64,000 bases of DNA from assembly GCA_947168065.1 (NCBI GenBank), contig CAMVKH010000006.1, positions 84,559-148,558 of the forward strand, in the 5' to 3' direction. The notes under the pieces were generated by a model. That model was given only the letters and a program-made list of their open reading frames with translations, was not told the DNA's origin and made no database searches. This document shows, one piece after another, positions 47,289-57,885 of the stretch. The first letter of the stretch is position 1. Each line of letters starts with the position of its first letter. The DNA comes from an uncultured Bacteroidales bacterium. Lineage in GTDB: Bacteria > Bacteroidota > Bacteroidia > Bacteroidales > UBA932. Both the position numbers and the translations under genes were made by a program.

Positions 47289-47289
47289 A

Positions 47290-48735
47290 ATGAAGAAACT
47301 CGTCCTGCTCTTTTCCCTGCTGTGCACGACGGTCCTGCTTTCGGCACAGCCCCTGCGCCTGGCGCATCTCTTTTCCGACCATATGGTCCTGCAGCAGCAG
47401 ACCTCCGCTCCGGTATGGGGCTGGGGTACGCCCGGCAAGACCGTGACCGTGAAAGGCTCCTGGGGTGCCGAGGTCCGTACCCGGGTGGCTGACGACGGCT
47501 CCTGGCGGGTGTCCCTGCCCACAGCAGCCGCAGGCGTACCGTTCACGCTGACCGTTTCCTGCGGCAAGGAAAAGCTGACGGTTTCCGACGTCGCGCTGGG
47601 CGAGGTGTGGATCTGCAGCGGCCAGTCCAACATGGAAATGCCGATGCGCGGTTTCGGTTTCCAGCAGATCGACGGCTTTCGCGAGCAACTGCTCGAGGCC
47701 GCTGAATATGCAAACCGCATCCGTCTTTTCGACGTGAAGTCCGATACGACGCATGTGGTGCAGGCAGATGTCGAAAACGGCTGGGAACGGACCGATCCTG
47801 AGGTCTGTGCCAAGACTTCCGCCGTGGCTTATCTCTTTGCCAAGCGGCTTACCCGCAACCTGGGAGTCCCCGTCGGCATCGTGGTCAACGCCTGGGGCGG
47901 CAGCCGCATCGAGCCGTGGATGACCATGGAATGCGTGGAGCAGGCCGGCGTACCGGGCGAAGCGTTGACGGAGATCAAGGCGCTTCGTGAGAAGGCGGGT
48001 CTCTGGCCCAACAGCGTGGCGACCGTCTGGAACGGCCGCGTCGCGCCGATTGCCGGTTATGCCGCCAAAGGTTTTCTGTGGTATCAGGGCTGCTCCAATA
48101 TCGGCCAGTCCTGCTATGACCTGCTGCAGGCCGCTATGGTGAAACTCTGGCGCGAAGCCTGGGGCGCCGGTGAGGGGATGCCTTTCATTTTCGCGCTGCT
48201 GGCTCCGTACGATCACGGCACGGCCGACGGCCGCTGGCGTCCGGCCTTTGTGCGGACGCAGATGCATGCCGCGGAGATCACGCCCAATAGCTATGCGGTG
48301 TGCCTGGAGACCCTGGGCGACGAAGTAACCATCCATCCGCCGCACAAGCAGGAAGTAGCCGACATGATGGCCCTCCGTGCGTTGAGCTCCGCCTATGGCG
48401 TCAACGTGGGCATGACTGTCGATTATCCCGAGCCGCAATCCATCGAGTACCTGGAAGACGGCCGGGTCAAGATCCGTTTGACGAATGTATGGTCGAATCT
48501 GCAGTCCATCTCGGCCCGGAAGATCGTTGGATTCGAAGTGGCCGGGGAAGACCGTCAGTTCCAGCTGGCGGAAGCCGAAGTGGACTGGGACGGCCAGACC
48601 ATCTATGTCCATTGCGACGCCGTGCCGGAGCCTGTGGCCGTCCGCTACAGTTTCCGAAACTGGATGGGTGCCAATATGCAGACCTCCTACGGCATTCCCG
48701 TACCGCCTTTCCGCAGCGACGACTGGCCATTATAA
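47290..48735 (+). CDS. SGNH carbohydrate acetylesterase (sialate O-acetylesterase-like)
   Basis: The ATG at 47290, one base after the GH130 stop, gives a signal peptide (LVLLFSLLCTTVLLSAQ) and 481 residues. A beta-domain (about 20-115) with LFSDHMVLQQQTSAPVWGWG precedes the SGNH core, where the catalytic Ser is in WICSGQSNMEMP. KGFLWYQGCSNIG is a second family block, and the His is in TIHPPHKQEVADMM. The name 'sialate O-acetylesterase' is historical: homologues in plant-polysaccharide loci, including the CE20 type, deacetylate xyloglucan or mannan. Here removing acetyl groups from glucomannan or xyloglucan oligosaccharides is the likely role. Confidence 0.88.
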   Translation: MKKLVLLFSLLCTTVLLSAQPLRLAHLFSDHMVLQQQTSAPVWGWGTPGKTVTVKGSWGAEVRTRVADDGSWRVSLPTAAAGVPFTLTVSCGKEKLTVSDVALGEVWICSGQSNMEMPMRGFGFQQIDGFREQLLEAAEYANRIRLFDVKSDTTHVVQADVENGWERTDPEVCAKTSAVAYLFAKRLTRNLGVPVGIVVNAWGGSRIEPWMTMECVEQAGVPGEALTEIKALREKAGLWPNSVATVWNGRVAPIAGYAAKGFLWYQGCSNIGQSCYDLLQAAMVKLWREAWGAGEGMPFIFALLAPYDHGTADGRWRPAFVRTQMHAAEITPNSYAVCLETLGDEVTIHPPHKQEVADMMALRALSSAYGVNVGMTVDYPEPQSIEYLEDGRVKIRLTNVWSNLQSISARKIVGFEVAGEDRQFQLAEAEVDWDGQTIYVHCDAVPEPVAVRYSFRNWMGANMQTSYGIPVPPFRSDDWPL

Positions 48736-48755
48736 TTTAACCTGACGAACTGACT

Positions 48756-51548
48756 ATGAAAAAGATATTCTTCCTGTTGCTGTTGCCGGCTCTCCTGCTG
48801 CCGGCCTCCTGCCAGAAAGCCTTTACCGTCCATGACAACCAGGTGACGATTCCCTGCCGGGATCAGCAGATCCGGCTGCAGGTCATCGCACCGCAGATCA
48901 TCCGGGTATCGGCCGTCCCGGAAGGCCCGTTTGCCGACCGCGCAAGCCTGGCCGTGGTGCCGCAGGAGGGATGCGGTGCCTTCGAAGTGACCGAAGCCGG
49001 CGGCAAGGTCCGTCTGGCGACCGACAGCCTGGTGGTGGAAGTCTACAAGGCTTCCGGCACCCTGCAGTTCTTCAAGGCGGACGGCACGCCGCTGCTGCAG
49101 GAAGGCGCAATGTCGTTTGACCCCGTCGAGGTGGAAGGCAAACGCGCCTGGTCGGTGCGCACGCAGTTCGCTTCCGAAGCGGACGAGTCGTTCTACGGCC
49201 TGGGCCAGCACCAGACCGGTGAATTCGACCACCGGGGACGCAGCGAAGAGCTGTTCCAGTACAACACCAAGGTCAGCGTTCCGATGGTCGTTTCGACGCG
49301 GGGCTACGGCCTGCTCTTCGACGCCTATTCGCTGAGCCGCTGGGGTAACCCGGCGCCATACCGGCAGCTGGGCGAGATGCTGAAGCTCTATGACAAAGAC
49401 GGCGTGGAAGGCGCGCTGACCGGCAGTTACCTGCCTGCCGACGGCCAGCCTTTCGTCCAGCGGGAAGACAGTCTTTACTATGAAAATGAATGGGCCATCC
49501 GGAACCTGCCGCCCTTGCGCTACAGTGGCGCGAAGGTCTTGTATGAAGGAAGCATCGAAGCCCCGGAAACGGCTGATTACCATTTTATCCAATACTACGC
49601 CGGCTTCCAGCGTACGGTGATGGGCGGGGAGGAAGTGATGTCGCGTCGCTGGCGTCCTGCCTGGAACCCCAACAGCTACAAGTTCACCTTCCATCTGGAG
49701 AAAGGCGTCAAGGTGCCTGTGCGCATCGAATGGGAGCCCGACGGTGACGTATCGTACATCGGCTTGCGCGTGGCGCCGCTCCAGACCCCCGAAGAGGAAG
49801 ACGGCCTCAGTTTCTGGTCGGAGTTCGAACCGCAGGTGGATTTCTATTTCATGGCCGGCAACAGCTATGACGAAGTGATCGGCGCCTACCGCACGCTGAC
49901 CGGCAAGGCTCCCGTCATGCCGAAATGGGTGCTGGGCTTCTGGCAGAGCCGCGAGCGCTACAGCACGCAGGAAGAACTGGTGTCGACGCTGGCGGAGTTC
50001 CGCCGCCGCCACATTCCCGTGGACAACATTGTCCAGGACTGGCAGTACTGGAAAGATGACCAGTGGGGGAGTCACGCCTTCGACGAGGTGCGCTACCCGG
50101 ATCCGGAAAAGATGTTCGACGACGTGCATGCCATGAACGGCCGCCTCATGATCAGCGTCTGGCCGAAATTCTACACCAACACGGACCACTATCAGGAGTT
50201 GAAGGCCGCCGGCTATGCCTATACGCATGCCGAGGATTCCGGCCTGGTGGACTGGCTCGGTCACCGGCAGAGCTTCTACGATGCGTATGCGGAAGGGGGG
50301 CGCGAGATGTTCTGGCGCCAGATTGATGAGAGCCTCTATTCGAAATACGGCCGCAAGATCGACGCCTGGTGGATGGACGCCAGCGAGCCGAACCTGCGCG
50401 ACTGCCTCCCCATGGACTATTTCAAGTGGCTCATTACGCCGACCGCGCTGGGCCCTTCCACCGAATACCTGAACGCCTATTCCCTCGTCAATGCCGACGC
50501 CATTTACAACGGACAGCGGCGCGTCGAACCCGACCGGCGCGTGTTCCTGCTCACCCGCAGCGGCTTCGCGGGACTGCAGCGCTACAGCACGGCGACCTGG
50601 AGCGGCGACATCGGCACCTCCTGGACCGACATGCGCATGCAGATGGCTGCCGGCCTGAACTACTCCATGAGCGGCATTCCGTTCTGGGGCATGGACATCG
50701 GCGGCTTCTCGGTGATGAGCAAGTTCTACGATGCGAAAAACACGGAGGAATGGCGGGAACTTCAGACCCGCTGGCATCAGTTCGGCACTTTCGTGCCCCT
50801 GTTCCGCACGCACGGCCAGTGGCCGCAGCGCGAGCTTTGGAACATTGCGCCGGCGGGCTCTCCGGCGTATGAAAGCATCCTGTGGTACATGCGCCTGCGC
50901 TACCGCCTGATGCCGTATATCTATTCCCTGGCGGGTGCCGTGGCTTTCGACAACTATACGCTGATGCGCGGCCTGCCGATGGATTTCCCCGACGACCCGA
51001 CCGTCCGCGACCTGTCCGACCAGTGGCTTTTCGGTCCGGCGCTGATGCCCTGCCCGGTCAGCCATTACAAGGCCCGCAGCCGGGCCGTCTATTTCCCGGC
51101 CGGCGGCTGGTATGATTTCTACAGCGGTACCTTCATTGCCGGCGGACGGACCCGCGAGATGCCCGCCCCGTACGGGCGCATGCCGCTCTTCGTCCGGGCC
51201 GGCTCCATCATTCCTTTCGGACCCGAGATGGAATGGTCCGACCAGAAAGCCGCCGATGACATCCGGCTTTACGTCTATGCGGGTGCCGACGCCGACTTCA
51301 CGCTCTATGAAGACGACGGGCTGACCTATGCCTATGAGAAAGGCGCCTTCAGCACCATTCCCATGCATTGGGACGACGCTTCTCGTACGCTGACCCTTGG
51401 CGGGCGCCAGGGCTCTTTCCCGGAGATGCTCTCCGAGAGGACCTTCCACGTCATCATCGTGGACCCCGCCCATCCGCATGCTTACGATCCCGACGCCCGT
51501 GGAACGCAGTGCAATTATCAGGGAGAAAGCGTAACCTTACAGTTCTAA
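48756..51548 (+). CDS. GH31 alpha-xylosidase-like lipoprotein with PA14 insert
   Basis: This 930-residue lipoprotein (lipobox LLPASC) has a GH31 N-terminal sandwich. A PA14-like insert follows (about residues 240-370, with GAKVLYEGSIEAPETADYHF), then the barrel. The nucleophile is Asp541 in WWMDASEPN and the acid/base is Asp618 in WSGDIGTSW. PA14-inserted GH31 enzymes such as the Cellvibrio and Bacteroides ovatus homologues release xylose from non-reducing ends of xyloglucan oligosaccharides. The xylA, xylB and xylE genes downstream fit this. An alpha-glucosidase is the alternative. Confidence 0.92.
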   Translation: MKKIFFLLLLPALLLPASCQKAFTVHDNQVTIPCRDQQIRLQVIAPQIIRVSAVPEGPFADRASLAVVPQEGCGAFEVTEAGGKVRLATDSLVVEVYKASGTLQFFKADGTPLLQEGAMSFDPVEVEGKRAWSVRTQFASEADESFYGLGQHQTGEFDHRGRSEELFQYNTKVSVPMVVSTRGYGLLFDAYSLSRWGNPAPYRQLGEMLKLYDKDGVEGALTGSYLPADGQPFVQREDSLYYENEWAIRNLPPLRYSGAKVLYEGSIEAPETADYHFIQYYAGFQRTVMGGEEVMSRRWRPAWNPNSYKFTFHLEKGVKVPVRIEWEPDGDVSYIGLRVAPLQTPEEEDGLSFWSEFEPQVDFYFMAGNSYDEVIGAYRTLTGKAPVMPKWVLGFWQSRERYSTQEELVSTLAEFRRRHIPVDNIVQDWQYWKDDQWGSHAFDEVRYPDPEKMFDDVHAMNGRLMISVWPKFYTNTDHYQELKAAGYAYTHAEDSGLVDWLGHRQSFYDAYAEGGREMFWRQIDESLYSKYGRKIDAWWMDASEPNLRDCLPMDYFKWLITPTALGPSTEYLNAYSLVNADAIYNGQRRVEPDRRVFLLTRSGFAGLQRYSTATWSGDIGTSWTDMRMQMAAGLNYSMSGIPFWGMDIGGFSVMSKFYDAKNTEEWRELQTRWHQFGTFVPLFRTHGQWPQRELWNIAPAGSPAYESILWYMRLRYRLMPYIYSLAGAVAFDNYTLMRGLPMDFPDDPTVRDLSDQWLFGPALMPCPVSHYKARSRAVYFPAGGWYDFYSGTFIAGGRTREMPAPYGRMPLFVRAGSIIPFGPEMEWSDQKAADDIRLYVYAGADADFTLYEDDGLTYAYEKGAFSTIPMHWDDASRTLTLGGRQGSFPEMLSERTFHVIIVDPAHPHAYDPDARGTQCNYQGESVTLQF

Positions 51549-51552
51549 GCGT

Positions 51553-53661
51553 ATGAAGAGAGGCTTTCTGTCGTTCGTGCTGCTGCTGTTCTTCCTATGG
51601 CCGCTCCCGGCCCAGGAACAGCTGTTCGACGACGGCTGGAAGTTCGCCTTTGGCAACGCGTCTTCGCCGGAAAAGGATTTTGGGCGGGGAACAGAATACT
51701 TCAATTATTTCACGAAAGCCGCTTCCATCCACAATACAGGCCCGTATGCCGTGGATTTTGACGACAGTGCCTGGAAGCCGGTACAGCTGCCGCACGACTG
51801 GGTGGTGGACCTGCCTTTCGATCCCACGGCCTCCCATAGCCATGGCTACAAGACCGTGGGCTGGCGCTGGCCCGAAACCAGCGTAGGCTGGTACCGCAAG
51901 CATTTCAGCGTGCCGGCCGAGGCGCAGGGACAACCGGTCTCCGTACGCTTCGACGGCATCTTCCGCGACTCGGACATCTGGGTGAACGGCTTCTGGCTGG
52001 GCGGAGAGCGGAGCGGCTATGCCACCGTTGCCTATAATATCGCCGAATACCTGAACTTTGGCGGAGACAATGTCATCACCGTCCGGGTTGACGCCACTTT
52101 TGAAGAAGGCTGGTTCTATGAGGGCGCAGGCATTTACCGCCATGTCTGGCTGACCGTCGGCCCTGAACCTGCGAAACAGCAGCGCTCCCTGCCGAAGATA
52201 GACATCGACCCTGACCGGGGAATCCTGCTTGACGGCCAGGTTCTCCGCATCCACGGCGCCAATATCCACCAGGACGCTGCCGGCGTGGGTGTCGCCATTC
52301 CCGACGCACTCTGGGTCTGGCGCATCAAGCAGCTGCAGCGGTATGGCTTCAACGCCATCCGCACAGCGCACAATCCCGTTTCGCCGGCCTTGCTCGACAT
52401 TTGCGACAGCCTGGGCATGTATGTGCTCGAGGAGACACGCCTGATGGGCGTCAACGAAGCCCAGCTCGAACCGCTCCGCAAGATGATCGAACGCGACAAG
52501 CACCATCCCTGCATCATCCTTTGGGGCATTGGCAATGAAGAGTGGGGGATTGAGTGGAACGAGAAAGGCGAGCGCATCGCCCGCACCATGACGGAATTCT
52601 GCCATCGGATCGATCCTTCGCGCCCCGTGGTCGTCGCCTCGAGCAGCGGTCCCGAAATCGTGAAGGGGAGTGACGTCGCGGGCTACAACTATATCCTGCA
52701 GAACCCTGTGGACCGGCACCGGGCGGACTATCCCGCCCGCGTGGCCGTCGGCACCGAGGAGACCTCGGGCTGCGGCACCCGCGGTGTCTATTACGATGCG
52801 CTGGCCCAAGGACGCATGAAAGCCATCAACCGTTCGCCTCAGGGCCCTGACAGCCTGCTCAATTGCATTGAGCGTGGTCTGCAGTTCTACGATGCACGTC
52901 CCTGGCTGGCCGGCCTGTTCTACTGGACGGGCTTCGACTATCGGGGAGAAGCCAACCCGCTGGTCTATCCGGCCACCGGTTCAGAGTTCGGCATCCTGGA
53001 TTACTGCGGTTTCCCGAAAGATGAAGCGTTTTTCCTCCAGTCCTGGTGGACGGACGAACCCGTGCTGCACATCCTGCCGCACTGGAACCTGGAAGGCCAT
53101 GAGGGGGAAACGGTTTCGGTTTGGGTTTACAGCAATTGCGACGAGGTGGCGCTTTCCGTCAACGGGAAGAACCTGGGTCGCCAGAAGATGCCGAAGAACG
53201 GCCATCTGGCCTGGACCGCTGTCTATCAGCCGGGCCGGGTGAAAGCCGTCGGTTACAAGAAAGGCCGCAAAGTCATGGAGAAGACGGTGTGGACGGCCGC
53301 TTCGCCTGCCGCCTTGCAGGCAGTGGCCGACCGGACCAGCATTCAAGCGGACGGTCGCGACCTGGCGGTCGTCACGCTGTCCGTGCTGGATGCAAAGAAC
53401 CGTTTCGTTCCGACGGCCTGTCTCCCCGTGGCCCTCGAAGTGGAGGGGCCCGGCCGCATCCTGGGCTGTGGCAACGGTGACCCGGCGTTCCGCGCGCAGG
53501 AGCGCCCGGACGATCCGGACGCCCGGACCTTTACCATCGATACCTTTAACGGACTGGCCCAGGTGCTCATCCAGAGCACCGGCGAGCCCGGCGACATACG
53601 ACTGAAACTAAAAACTGAACCATGTACTTGTTGGGTTACGATATCGGCAGTTCGTCCGTAA
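51553..53661 (+). CDS. GH2 beta-galactosidase-like enzyme lacking the middle Ig domain
   Basis: This 702-residue secreted protein (signal peptide to about residue 20, FLWPLPAQ) has a GH2 sugar-binding domain (about 25-200) and a TIM barrel. The acid/base is Glu329 in GIGNEEWG and the nucleophile is Glu402 in VGTEETSG. DUF4982-like and further Ig-like C-terminal domains follow. Between HVWLTV (197) and ANIHQD (about 240) there are only about 40 residues, where GH2 enzymes normally carry an extra Ig-like domain of about 95 residues. It may remove galactose from xyloglucan or galactomannan-type side chains. The 3' end overlaps xylB by 40 bases. Confidence 0.9.
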   Translation: MKRGFLSFVLLLFFLWPLPAQEQLFDDGWKFAFGNASSPEKDFGRGTEYFNYFTKAASIHNTGPYAVDFDDSAWKPVQLPHDWVVDLPFDPTASHSHGYKTVGWRWPETSVGWYRKHFSVPAEAQGQPVSVRFDGIFRDSDIWVNGFWLGGERSGYATVAYNIAEYLNFGGDNVITVRVDATFEEGWFYEGAGIYRHVWLTVGPEPAKQQRSLPKIDIDPDRGILLDGQVLRIHGANIHQDAAGVGVAIPDALWVWRIKQLQRYGFNAIRTAHNPVSPALLDICDSLGMYVLEETRLMGVNEAQLEPLRKMIERDKHHPCIILWGIGNEEWGIEWNEKGERIARTMTEFCHRIDPSRPVVVASSSGPEIVKGSDVAGYNYILQNPVDRHRADYPARVAVGTEETSGCGTRGVYYDALAQGRMKAINRSPQGPDSLLNCIERGLQFYDARPWLAGLFYWTGFDYRGEANPLVYPATGSEFGILDYCGFPKDEAFFLQSWWTDEPVLHILPHWNLEGHEGETVSVWVYSNCDEVALSVNGKNLGRQKMPKNGHLAWTAVYQPGRVKAVGYKKGRKVMEKTVWTAASPAALQAVADRTSIQADGRDLAVVTLSVLDAKNRFVPTACLPVALEVEGPGRILGCGNGDPAFRAQERPDDPDARTFTIDTFNGLAQVLIQSTGEPGDIRLKLKTEPCTCWVTISAVRP

Positions 53662-55094
53662 AAGCCTCGCTGGTCGAGGCCGCCACGGGCAAATGTACCG
53701 CTTCGGCGTTTTTCCCGCCGCAGGAGGCGCCCATCGCCTCGGCACAGCCCGGATGGGCGGAACAGGATCCGGATGCCTGGTGGTTCTATCTGAAGCAGGC
53801 CACGGCAGCGGTCCTTGCAGAAAGCAGGGTGGACCCCGACGACATCAAGGCCATCGGCATCTCTTACCAGATGCACGGGCTGGTCTGCGTCGACCGGGCC
53901 GGGAAACCCCTGCGTCCTTCCATTATCTGGTGCGATTCCCGCGCTGTTCCCTATGGACAGCGTGCCTTCCGGAAACTGGGCACGGCCTGGTGCCTGTCGC
54001 ACCTGCTCAATTCGCCTGGCAATTTTACCGCCGCCAAACTGGCCTGGGTGAAGGATAAGGAACCCGACCTGTACGAAAAGATCTGGAAGATCATGCTGCC
54101 GGGCGACTATATTGCCCTGCGCCTGACCGGTACGGCTGCGACCACGGTCAGCGGCCTGTCGGAAGGCATCTTCTGGGACTTCGCCGACAATGCGCCTTCG
54201 CAGCGCCTGCTTGAAGTGATGGGCCTTGACGCTGACTTGCTCGCGCCCGTCGTGCCCACTTTCGGCGACCAGGGCCGGCTCAGCGCGGCAGCCGCCCGGG
54301 AACTCGGCCTCGCGGCCGGCACCCCGGTCACCTACCGTGCGGGCGACCAGCCCAACAACGCCCTGAGCCTGAACGTGCTCAACCCGGGTGAAATCGCCTC
54401 GACCGCCGGCACTTCCGGCGTGGTCTACGGTGTCATCGGACAAGTGGCTCATGACCCGCTTTCGCGCGTCAATCCTTTCGCCCATGTCAACCACAGTGCG
54501 GAAAACCCGCGCCTGGGCGTGCTGCTCTGCATCAACGGCACCGGCATCCTGAACGCCTGGGTGCGCCGTACCCTCATGCCGGAGGGCCTTTCCTATGCCG
54601 CCATGAACGACCTGGCGGCCCAGGTGCCGGTCGGCAGCGACGGCATCGCCATCCTGCCTTTCGGCAACGGAGCCGAACGGATGCTGGAAAACCGTGACAC
54701 GGGCTGCAGCTTCCACGGTGTGAACTTCAACCGTCACGGACGTGCCCACCTGCTCCGCGCCGCACAGGAGGGGATTGTCTTCTCCTTCCAGTACGGCATC
54801 GAAATCATGGAAGAGATGGGACTCCGAGTCAACAAGATTCATGCAGGGATGGCCAATATGTTTCTCTCGCCGATTTTCCGCGAGACGCTCGCGGGGGTTT
54901 CGGGCGCGACCATCGAACTCTACGACACCGACGGCTCCGTGGGCGCGGCCCGTGGCGCCGGTATCGGTGCCGGCATTTACGGCTCCGCCGCCGAGGCTTT
55001 CTCCACGCTGGAGCGCCTCGCCGTCGTCGAGCCTTCCAGCAGGGAAGAATACTGCGAAGCTTATGAACGTTGGAAATCATATATTAAACCATAA
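53622..55094 (+). CDS. xylB: Xylulokinase
   Basis: This 490-residue FGGY-family kinase phosphorylates D-xylulose to xylulose 5-phosphate. [17 protein letters not shown] is the phosphate-binding start. Y-Q-M-H-G appears in [12 protein letters not shown], and the catalytic Asp is in [27 protein letters not shown] and the GGVSGAT-like [23 protein letters not shown] block complete the nucleotide site. It directly precedes xylose isomerase. Other FGGY kinases are possible by sequence alone, but the context makes xylulokinase most likely. Confidence 0.93.
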   Translation: MYLLGYDIGSSSVKASLVEAATGKCTASAFFPPQEAPIASAQPGWAEQDPDAWWFYLKQATAAVLAESRVDPDDIKAIGISYQMHGLVCVDRAGKPLRPSIIWCDSRAVPYGQRAFRKLGTAWCLSHLLNSPGNFTAAKLAWVKDKEPDLYEKIWKIMLPGDYIALRLTGTAATTVSGLSEGIFWDFADNAPSQRLLEVMGLDADLLAPVVPTFGDQGRLSAAAARELGLAAGTPVTYRAGDQPNNALSLNVLNPGEIASTAGTSGVVYGVIGQVAHDPLSRVNPFAHVNHSAENPRLGVLLCINGTGILNAWVRRTLMPEGLSYAAMNDLAAQVPVGSDGIAILPFGNGAERMLENRDTGCSFHGVNFNRHGRAHLLRAAQEGIVFSFQYGIEIMEEMGLRVNKIHAGMANMFLSPIFRETLAGVSGATIELYDTDGSVGAARGAGIGAGIYGSAAEAFSTLERLAVVEPSSREEYCEAYERWKSYIKP

Positions 55095-55098
55095 TACC

Positions 55099-56415
55099 AT
55101 GACCAAAGAATATTTCCCTACCGTCGGGAAGATCCCCTTTGAGGGTCCCGAAAGCAAGAACCCTATGGCGTTCCATTATTATGACCCCAACCGTCTGGTG
55201 ATGGGCAAGAAGATGAAAGACTGGCTGCGTTTTGCCATGGCCTGGTGGCACACCCTCGGCCAGGCGTCGGGCGACCAGTTCGGCGGCCAGACCCGCAGCT
55301 ATGCGTGGGACGAGGGCGAATGCCCGTACGAGCGCGCCCGTGCCAAGGCTGACGCCGGCTTCGAGATCATGCAGAAACTCGGCATCGAATTCTTCTGCTT
55401 CCACGACATCGACCTGATCGAGGATACAGACGACATCGCCGAGTATGAGGCCCGCCTGAAAGACATCACGGACTACCTGCTTGAGAAGATGAAAGCCACC
55501 GGCATCAAGAATCTCTGGGGAACGGCCAACGTGTTCGGCCACAAGCGTTACATGAACGGCGCCGCCACCAACCCGGACTTCGCCGTGCTGGCCCGCGCTG
55601 CCGTCCAGATCAAGAACGCCATCGACGCCACCATCAAGCTGGGCGGCGAGAACTATGTGTTCTGGGGTGGCCGCGAAGGCTACACGAGCCTGCTCAACAC
55701 CCAGATGCAGCGTGAGAAAGAGCACATGGGCCGCCTGCTGTCCCTGGCCCGCGACTATGGCCGCGCCCACGGCTTCAAGGGTACCTTCCTGATCGAGCCC
55801 AAGCCGATGGAACCGACGAAACACCAGTACGACCAGGATACGGAAACTGTCATCGGTTTCCTGCGCCGCCACGGTCTAGACAAGGACTTCAAGGTCAATA
55901 TCGAGGTGAACCATGCCACGCTGGCGGGCCACACCTTTGAACACGAACTGGCCTGTGCCGTGGATCACGGTATGCTGGGCAGCATCGACGCCAACCGCGG
56001 TGACGCGCAGAACGGCTGGGATACCGACCAGTTCCCGATCGACAACTTCGAGCTGACCCTTTCCATGCTCCAAATCATCCGCAACGGTGGCCTGGCACCC
56101 GGCGGCTCGAATTTCGATGCCAAGCTGCGCCGCAACTCCACCGATCCCGAAGACATTTTCATCGCGCACATCAGCGCCATGGACGCCATGGCCCGCGCAT
56201 TGGTCAATGCGGCCGCCATCCTGGAGGAGAGCGCTATTCCGAAGATGGTCAAGGAGCGTTACGCATCGTTCGACAGCGGCAAAGGCAAGGAATACGAAGA
56301 AGGCAAGCTGACGCTCGAAGACATCGTGGCCTATGCCAAGGCGAACGGAGAACCGAAGCAGATTTCCGGCAAACAGGAACTCTACGAGACGCTTGTCGCA
56401 CTCTATTGCAAATAA
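55099..56415 (+). CDS. xylA: Xylose isomerase
   Basis: The ATG at 55099, four bases after the xylB stop, gives 438 residues, the normal length of class II xylose isomerases. [20 protein letters not shown] opens the protein. FCFHDIDL carries the catalytic His-Asp pair, [17 protein letters not shown] the metal-binding Glu, and [15 protein letters not shown] and [19 protein letters not shown] the remaining metal ligands. It converts D-xylose to D-xylulose in the cytoplasm; together with XylB it feeds the pentose phosphate pathway. The frame extends upstream only through xylB. Confidence 0.97.
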   Translation: MTKEYFPTVGKIPFEGPESKNPMAFHYYDPNRLVMGKKMKDWLRFAMAWWHTLGQASGDQFGGQTRSYAWDEGECPYERARAKADAGFEIMQKLGIEFFCFHDIDLIEDTDDIAEYEARLKDITDYLLEKMKATGIKNLWGTANVFGHKRYMNGAATNPDFAVLARAAVQIKNAIDATIKLGGENYVFWGGREGYTSLLNTQMQREKEHMGRLLSLARDYGRAHGFKGTFLIEPKPMEPTKHQYDQDTETVIGFLRRHGLDKDFKVNIEVNHATLAGHTFEHELACAVDHGMLGSIDANRGDAQNGWDTDQFPIDNFELTLSMLQIIRNGGLAPGGSNFDAKLRRNSTDPEDIFIAHISAMDAMARALVNAAAILEESAIPKMVKERYASFDSGKGKEYEEGKLTLEDIVAYAKANGEPKQISGKQELYETLVALYCK

Positions 56416-56418
56416 CCC

Positions 56419-57867
56419 ATGAGCCAGCGTAAACAAGAAGGCCAACCGTGGTACCTCATCAGCATCGTGCTGGTGGCAGTGCTGGGCGGCCTGCTGTTCG
56501 GTTACGATACGGCCGTCATCTCCGGTGCGGAAAAGGGCCTGCAGGCCTTCTTCCAGACGGCAAGCGACTTCAACTATACCGACGCCCTGCACGGCTTTAC
56601 GACTTCCAGCGCCCTGATCGGCTGCATTGTCGGCGCCCTGCTGTCCGGTATCCTTTCCTCGCGCATCGGCCGTCGCCGCTCGCTGGAGATCGCCGGTATC
56701 CTCTTCCTCCTGAGTGCGCTGGGCTCCTACAGCCCGGAGTTCCTCTTCTTTGAGTCCGGCGTCGCGAGCCGGGGCGTCCTGACGACGTTCGTCATCTACC
56801 GCATCATCGGCGGTATTGGCGTAGGCCTGGCTTCGGCCATCTGCCCGATGTACATCGCCGAGGTTTCACCGGCCAACCAGCGCGGCAAGCTCGTGTCGTG
56901 GAACCAGTTCGCCATCATTTTCGGCCAGCTGGTGGTCTATTTCGTCAATTTTCTCATCATCCAGTCGCACAAGAACGATCCGATGATCGTGGAATGGACC
57001 AATACGGTGGGCTGGCGCAACATGTTCGTGTCGGAAGCCTTCCCGGCTGCGCTCTTCGCGCTGCTCATCCTGATGGTGCCCGAGTCGCCGCGTCACCTGG
57101 TGATCCTGGGCCTCGACAAGAAGGCGCTCAAGATTCTCACCCGCATCAACGGTGAGGAGCAGGCCAAGGTCATCCTGCGTGACATCAAGGAGACGGTCGT
57201 CGAAAAACGGGAGCATCTGTTCGCCTACGGCTTCATGGTCATCTTCATCGGCTGCATGCTCTCGGTATTCCAGCAGGTGATCGGCATCAACGCCGTGCTC
57301 TATTTCGCACCGCGCATCTTCGAGTCGATGGGCGTGAGCAACAACATGCTCTTTACGGTGATCATGGGCATCATCAACATCACTTTTACGCTGGTGGCGG
57401 TGTTCACCGTGGAAAAAATCGGCCGAAAGCCGCTGCTCATCACGGGCTCGCTCGGCATGGCCGTCGGTGCATTGGGCGTAGCCCTGTCGAATGTCGTGAC
57501 GCTGCCAGCGATCATCCCGGTCATCAGCATCATGGTCTACAGTGCCTGCTTCATGTTCAGCTGGGGGCCGATCTGCTGGGTGTATATCTCCGAGATCTTC
57601 CCCAACACCATCCGCAGCCAAGCGACGGCCCTGGCAGTGGCGTTCCAGTGGATCTTCAATTTCATCGTTTCCAGCACCTTCGTGCCGATGTACAACATGA
57701 AACTGGGCACCATGGGCGACAGCTTCGGCCATTTCTTCGCCTATGCGCTCTACGGCGTGATCTGCCTGGCCGCCGCGCTCTTCGTCTGGCGGCTCGTGCC
57801 CGAGACCAAGGGCAAGACCCTCGAAGATATGACGGCCCTGTGGCGCAACCGTTCCCATAAGAAATAA
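56419..57867 (+). CDS. xylE: MFS sugar porter, D-xylose:H+ symporter type
   Basis: This 482-residue inner-membrane protein has twelve predicted helices and the sugar-porter signatures: GLLFGYDTAVISGAEKGL in helix 1, RIGRRRSLE in the loop after helix 2, RIIGGIGVGLASAICPMYIAE, PESPRHL at the end of helix 6, QQVIGINAVLYFAPRIF in helix 7, and VPETKGKTLEDM at the C-terminus. It begins three bases after xylA, so it most likely carries xylose into the cytoplasm. Glucose or arabinose transport cannot be excluded. Confidence 0.93.
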   Translation: MSQRKQEGQPWYLISIVLVAVLGGLLFGYDTAVISGAEKGLQAFFQTASDFNYTDALHGFTTSSALIGCIVGALLSGILSSRIGRRRSLEIAGILFLLSALGSYSPEFLFFESGVASRGVLTTFVIYRIIGGIGVGLASAICPMYIAEVSPANQRGKLVSWNQFAIIFGQLVVYFVNFLIIQSHKNDPMIVEWTNTVGWRNMFVSEAFPAALFALLILMVPESPRHLVILGLDKKALKILTRINGEEQAKVILRDIKETVVEKREHLFAYGFMVIFIGCMLSVFQQVIGINAVLYFAPRIFESMGVSNNMLFTVIMGIINITFTLVAVFTVEKIGRKPLLITGSLGMAVGALGVALSNVVTLPAIIPVISIMVYSACFMFSWGPICWVYISEIFPNTIRSQATALAVAFQWIFNFIVSSTFVPMYNMKLGTMGDSFGHFFAYALYGVICLAAALFVWRLVPETKGKTLEDMTALWRNRSHKK

Positions 57868-57885
57868 CCCTTATTCCGCAATTCC

